Shown here: positions 5,569 to 6,835 of the stretch, piece after piece
Numbering within the stretch: position 1 is the stretch's first letter
Layout: each line of letters begins with the position of its first letter
NCBI GenBank assembly: GCA_001626655.1
Contig: LUOC01000108.1
Location: 1-6,835 of the forward strand
Reading direction: 5' to 3'
Length of the DNA stretch: 6,835 nt
Origin: Fidelibacterota bacterium REDSEA-S14_B6
GTDB taxonomy: Bacteria; Fidelibacterota; Marinisomatia; Marinisomatales; S15-B10
Made by a program: the position numbers and the translations under genes
The notes under the pieces: model-generated
The model's input: the letters and a program-made list of their open reading frames with translations, nothing else
The model's database searches: none
What the model was told of the DNA's origin: nothing

Positions 5569-5890
5569 GTTCCCGATCCCGGAAGTTCCCTTTCTGTTTT
5601 TTGTATGCGTCGGCCATCTTCGTCAGTTTTCCGTCATGGGTATCACCGTATACATTGTCACCGATCATCAAAAACATGTCCGGCCCAGCGGACTTCACAG
5701 TTTCAAAGATCGACAGTGATTTGTCCTGATCGAGGCAGGAACCGAAACCGATCTTCACGGTTGACCTGCCTTCAAGGTGGTCGTAGGAACGAGGACCAAA
5801 GAGCGGGGATTCTTCCTGTTGGGAAGAATCATCCGGGTTGCCGCAGGCACTAAAGAGGAGTGTGAAGAGAAGCAGGGACCGCCGATGCAT
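5561..5890 (-). pseudogene. PhoD-like phosphatase lipoprotein, N-terminal fragment
   Basis: This 109-residue frame begins with a lipoprotein signal peptide (LFSAC, lipid Cys16), followed by a Ser/Gln/Glu-rich linker. It then has the first PhoD-like metallophosphatase motifs, GFGSC (48-52) and GDNVYGD (77-83). Similarity ends after KKQKGNF (residue 103), and the frame stops at 5561. The segment that normally follows, which holds the WDDHD metal ligands, is missing, and homology resumes in another frame at about 5566. I estimate about 20 residues are deleted, with a net frameshift. The start lies five bases after the peptidase stop, so the two genes share a transcript. The original product would have been an exported, membrane-anchored phosphatase or phosphodiesterase; the present one should be inactive unless the lesion is an assembly error. 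Confidence 0.82.
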
Positions 5891-5895
5891 CGTAC

Positions 5896-6835
5896 TTACT
5901 TCACGAATTCCCTCAGCTCGGTCAGGAAGATATCGAAGGATGGCTGGTGGTTATACATCATATGCCCTGCCTCCAGTTCGGTCAGTTTTATCCTCGCCAC
6001 ATCGATCCCGTTTTCATGGATCGTATTGGTGGCGGTGAAACAGGGTGTGGCCAGGTCGTAGATACCGCATGCGATGTAAACCTTGAAATCAATGTTCTCC
6101 CGCATGGCCCTGCCGATATGAGGCGCCACGTTTACGTAGCGAGGCCATCCGCCCTGAGTGGAGACCCAATCCCACGATCTCGACAGTTCGCGGTCGCTGC
6201 TGCGGTACAGTCGTTTCAGATCGACGCCGATCTCCGCCAGCCATGAGTGGAGCGCCGACACATATGCGGCGGAAAACCCTTCGCTGGAAATATCCGTATC
6301 CGGGAACTGGCCCGCGGCCATATAATCACGGCCTTTGTATCTTGAATCGAGGCGGCCCACTGAAAATCCCTCGTCCCGGAGCAGTTCCTTGCGAAAACTG
6401 GAGGCATCCACCCGAAGGTTGGAATTGAGGACAAACTGTTTTGAAAGCCCTGAGTAGTAGGAGATTTTATCGGCAATCTCATCTTTTTCACGTGCCGATA
6501 TTCGAGACCCTTTTAAAAGGGCGGGTCCAAGTTCATTAATACTGAATTCCTTCGCTTCCTCGTAAAACTCCAGCAGTGTCTGCCGTGTACGAATCTTGCC
6601 GTGGTAATATGCGGTAACAGCGTATGTAGGAAGATAGCCCACGTAGGGGGAATTGTTTCCCGGAGTAAATCGTATATGCTGAAGATCTGTTGCGGGTGAG
6701 ACGAGGATCAGGCCGTTTATCTCGATATTGGTCAGTTCGCCGTTTCGGAGTTCGGCCAGCATCTGGGGGCCCCGGATACCACCGTAGCTTTCCCCGAGAA
6801 TATACTTGGGTGAATTCCACCGGTCATTGTCCTGG
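5896..6835 (-). CDS. Serine carboxypeptidase-like protein (peptidase S10), 5' end off window
   Basis: C-terminal 312 residues of an S10-family alpha/beta-hydrolase peptidase; the 5' part lies beyond the right edge. The whole catalytic triad is visible: the nucleophile Ser in YILGESYGGIRGPQ (Ser codon 6787-6789), Asp in CGIYDLATPCF (codon 6055-6057) and His in LEAGHMMY (codon 5962-5964). Between them is a helical insert of the kind S10 proteins carry as a lid. S10 enzymes remove C-terminal residues from peptides and are normally exported, but the signal peptide cannot be seen here. The gene is followed after five bases by the broken PhoD-like gene, and the two are likely cotranscribed. No lesion is visible in the part shown. 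Substrate is unknown. Confidence 0.9.
   Translation of the reverse strand, partial: QDNDRWNSPKYILGESYGGIRGPQMLAELRNGELTNIEINGLILVSPATDLQHIRFTPGNNSPYVGYLPTYAVTAYYHGKIRTRQTLLEFYEEAKEFSINELGPALLKGSRISAREKDEIADKISYYSGLSKQFVLNSNLRVDASSFRKELLRDEGFSVGRLDSRYKGRDYMAAGQFPDTDISSEGFSAAYVSALHSWLAEIGVDLKRLYRSSDRELSRSWDWVSTQGGWPRYVNVAPHIGRAMRENIDFKVYIACGIYDLATPCFTATNTIHENGIDVARIKLTELEAGHMMYNHQPSFDIFLTELREFVK

Noticed and set aside
5461..5853. Plus-strand 130-codon reading frame across the phosphatase break
   Set aside because: It is antisense to both phosphatase fragments, and its Cys/Arg/Ser-rich composition is that of a shadow frame.
1..6835. CRISPR array, rRNA genes or insertion sequence ends
   Set aside because: No regularly spaced repeats, no rRNA-like stretches and no transposase motifs were seen.

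Overview
This window looks like an accessory, partly decayed stretch of a mid-GC Gram-negative (diderm) bacterial genome. Two proteins carry lipobox signal peptides and a third has a Sec-type signal peptide, which fits a diderm envelope. Hairpin repeats, two toxin-antitoxin-type pairs and several damaged genes suggest a marine or environmental lineage with dispersed palindromic repeats. I cannot name the taxon from sequence alone.

Layout. Positions 49-752 (minus) hold a higB-higA toxin-antitoxin operon with a palindromic operator just upstream. Positions 753-1186 have no gene but contain two strong tandem hairpins (980-1013 and 1018-1079) that look like a REP/BIME-type dispersed element. Positions 1187-2452 (plus) encode a lipoprotein with a thioredoxin-like domain. 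Its frame is interrupted only by one in-frame UGA at the expected redox site, and a good bacterial SECIS-like stem-loop follows directly, so I read it as a selenoprotein. Positions 2483-2965 (minus) encode a secreted protein with two Cys-rich YHS/TRASH-like metal-binding motifs, divergent from a cutC homologue at 3063 (plus).

The cutC gene and a convergent HEPN gene (minus, from 3964) both lose their natural 3' ends at one junction near 3650, so each now ends by reading through the antisense of the other. The HEPN gene is the downstream partner of a winged-helix/MNT nucleotidyltransferase gene (3961-4572, minus) with a perfect -10 box and a perfect 18-bp palindrome in its promoter. After a gene-free, strongly structured stretch (about 4625-4869) comes a minus-strand pair. 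The upstream member is a serine carboxypeptidase (peptidase S10) that runs off the right edge and carries the whole catalytic triad. Five bases downstream lies a PhoD-like phosphatase lipoprotein gene that is broken by an internal deletion plus frameshift, which removes the expected metal-binding WDDHD segment.

The most interesting item is the candidate UGA-encoded selenoprotein with a Cys-Thr-Sec motif. Next come the shared truncation junction of cutC and the HEPN gene, and the tandem hairpin element.
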